From positions 11,402-75,401 of the forward strand of contig CAXULW010000016.1 in the NCBI GenBank assembly GCA_964252015.1: a DNA stretch of 64,000 nucleotides, read 5' to 3'. This document shows positions 63,188 through 64,000 of the stretch, piece by piece. Made by a program: the position numbers and the translations under genes. Origin of the DNA: CAXSBR01 sp964252015. GTDB lineage: Bacteria; Actinomycetota; Actinomycetes; Mycobacteriales; Jatrophihabitantaceae. The first letter of the stretch is position 1, and the number at the start of each line of letters is the position of its first letter. The notes below the pieces were generated by a model. It made no database searches. It was given only the letters and a program-made list of their open reading frames with translations, and had not been told where the DNA came from.

Positions 63188-64000
63188 TCACCCTAACAGC
63201 TCTGGCCCGTCGACCGGGGGGGTCATTGCCGACGCGCCGAGCAGCTCCCGGTAGAGCCTCTCGATGATCGTCGCGCTCGCGCTTTCGTCCGGCCATCCGG
63301 CGGCGACGGCGGCGGCGCGGGCGCTGAGCTCGGCCCGATCCGGCGGGCTGGCCAGCAACTCGGCCATGGCCGCGGCCAGCGCGTCGGCGTCGTCGGGCGT
63401 GACGAGACGGGCGCCGTCGCCGACCAGGTCGGCCACCCCGCCGACGTCGGTGGCCACCAGGGGACGGCCCAACGTCATGGCTTCCTGGGCGACCAGCGGG
63501 CGGGCCTCCCATCGCGACGCCAGCACGACCAGGTCGGCGGCGGCGAGCAGATCGGCCACGTCGTTGCGCCGACCCAGCAGGCGCACCGGGGCCTTGGTGT
63601 TGTCGATGTAGGCCTGGAGCTCGACCCGCAGGGGACCGTCCCCCGCCACGGCGACCAACGGCGCCGGGGTGAGCCTCGTGGTGGCCTCGACGAGCACGTC
63701 CAGGCCCTTCTGCGGGTGCAGGCGGGCCACGCAGACGATCAGGGCCCGGCCGGCGGGCAGGCCGAGCTCGGCCCGGACCTGCTCCACGGACCGCGTGGGC
63801 ACGGGTCGCGGGGCGGCCACCGGCGCCAGCCGCACGTCCCGTCCGCCGAAGGCCCGGATGCGTTCGACCAGGTCGGCCGACGCGCCCAGGCTCACGTCGG
63901 CCCCGCGGGCGACCAGTCGCTCCCCCAGTCCCAGCAGCCGGCCGGTCACGCCGGTGGCCAGGACCGCGTTGTGCCAGGTGACCACGAGCGGCACCCGCCG
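63188..64000 (-). CDS. Glycosyltransferase family 4 (start beyond window)
   Basis: C-terminal ~270 residues. GT-B fold: VCVARLHPQKGLDVLVEATT, VAVAGDGPLRVELQAY, VRLLGRRNDVADLLAAADLV, SRWEARPLVAQEAMTLGRPLVATDVGG. Substrate unknown; the sugar-nucleotide site (E in SRWEARPLVAQEA) is present. The start lies upstream of 64000. It precedes pyrG on the same strand with a 139-bp gap. Confidence 0.82.
   Translation of the reverse strand, partial: RRVPLVVTWHNAVLATGVTGRLLGLGERLVARGADVSLGASADLVERIRAFGGRDVRLAPVAAPRPVPTRSVEQVRAELGLPAGRALIVCVARLHPQKGLDVLVEATTRLTPAPLVAVAGDGPLRVELQAYIDNTKAPVRLLGRRNDVADLLAAADLVVLASRWEARPLVAQEAMTLGRPLVATDVGGVADLVGDGARLVTPDDADALAAAMAELLASPPDRAELSARAAAVAAGWPDESASATIIERLYRELLGASAMTPPVDGPELLG

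Overview
The window is very GC-rich DNA with dense, mostly short-spaced genes and many GTG starts. It carries actinobacterial signature genes: rbpA, garA with an FHA domain, ftsR-type MerR, guaB1, the DUF881/small basic protein cluster, and an lnt-ppm pair. I read it as a chromosomal segment of an actinomycete. The gene set fits the Frankia/Nakamurella/Jatrophihabitans part of the phylum, but genus cannot be fixed from sequence alone. There is no rRNA operon, CRISPR array, prophage or intact insertion sequence. One tRNA (tRNA-Pro, anticodon GGG) is present.

Layout. 1-17 kb is a mosaic of single genes and short operons: the end of a HAF-repeat protein, a YGQP-repeat DUF4333 membrane protein, a 5'-3' exonuclease, a PfkB sugar kinase, a LacI regulator facing an amidohydrolase, the lipoprotein/polyprenol-mannose pair lnt-ppm, rbpA behind a textbook SigR-type promoter, a glycerophosphodiester phosphodiesterase coupled to an ArsB-like transporter, an ABC exporter, and an AraC-VOC-UvrA-like module. 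17.3-22.1 kb is an accessory zone of toxin-antitoxin genes and remnants: two complete VapBC-type pairs, a frameshifted Phd-type antitoxin, a PIN fragment, a frameshifted AbiEi-like fragment and an aminoglycoside-phosphotransferase relic. A divergent S-adenosylhomocysteine-hydrolase-like enzyme is embedded among them. 22-43 kb returns to regulator-plus-enzyme units: ArsR/SRPBCC-YCII, a GH3 glucosidase, MFS, agmatinase, nadA-nrtR, purU, TetR with a divergent DUF4386 protein, secreted gamma-glutamyltransferase, guaB1, a cysteine-less DksA-like protein, and an HxlR-azoreductase pair resembling the Bacillus YodB/AzoR1 switch.

43.2-64 kb is one long minus-strand housekeeping block. It joins two gene sets that are also conserved, but separated, in Mycobacterium tuberculosis. 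One is gcvP-merR-DUF151-ftsR-garA-gcvH-DUF881-sbp-DUF881-pgsA (Rv1832 to Rv1822 order). The other is der-cmk-aroH-rluB-scpB-scpA-parA-xerD-nudix-pyrG (Rv1713 to Rv1699 order). tRNA-Pro lies at the junction. gcvP is preceded by a glycine riboswitch. The block combines glycine cleavage, growth-state signalling (GarA), phospholipid synthesis, ribosome assembly (Der, RluB), chromosome handling (ParA, ScpAB, XerD) and CTP supply (Cmk, PyrG).

A recurring theme is short tandem repeats of 9-26 bp, both inside genes and between them, and perfect or near-perfect inverted repeats at gene junctions. The candidates most worth a second look are the SAHH-like enzyme with altered active-site residues, the translationally coupled micro-ORF between lnt and ppm, the toxin-antitoxin graveyard, and the AraC-VOC-UvrA-like module. 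I did not find a clearly unprecedented multi-gene system.
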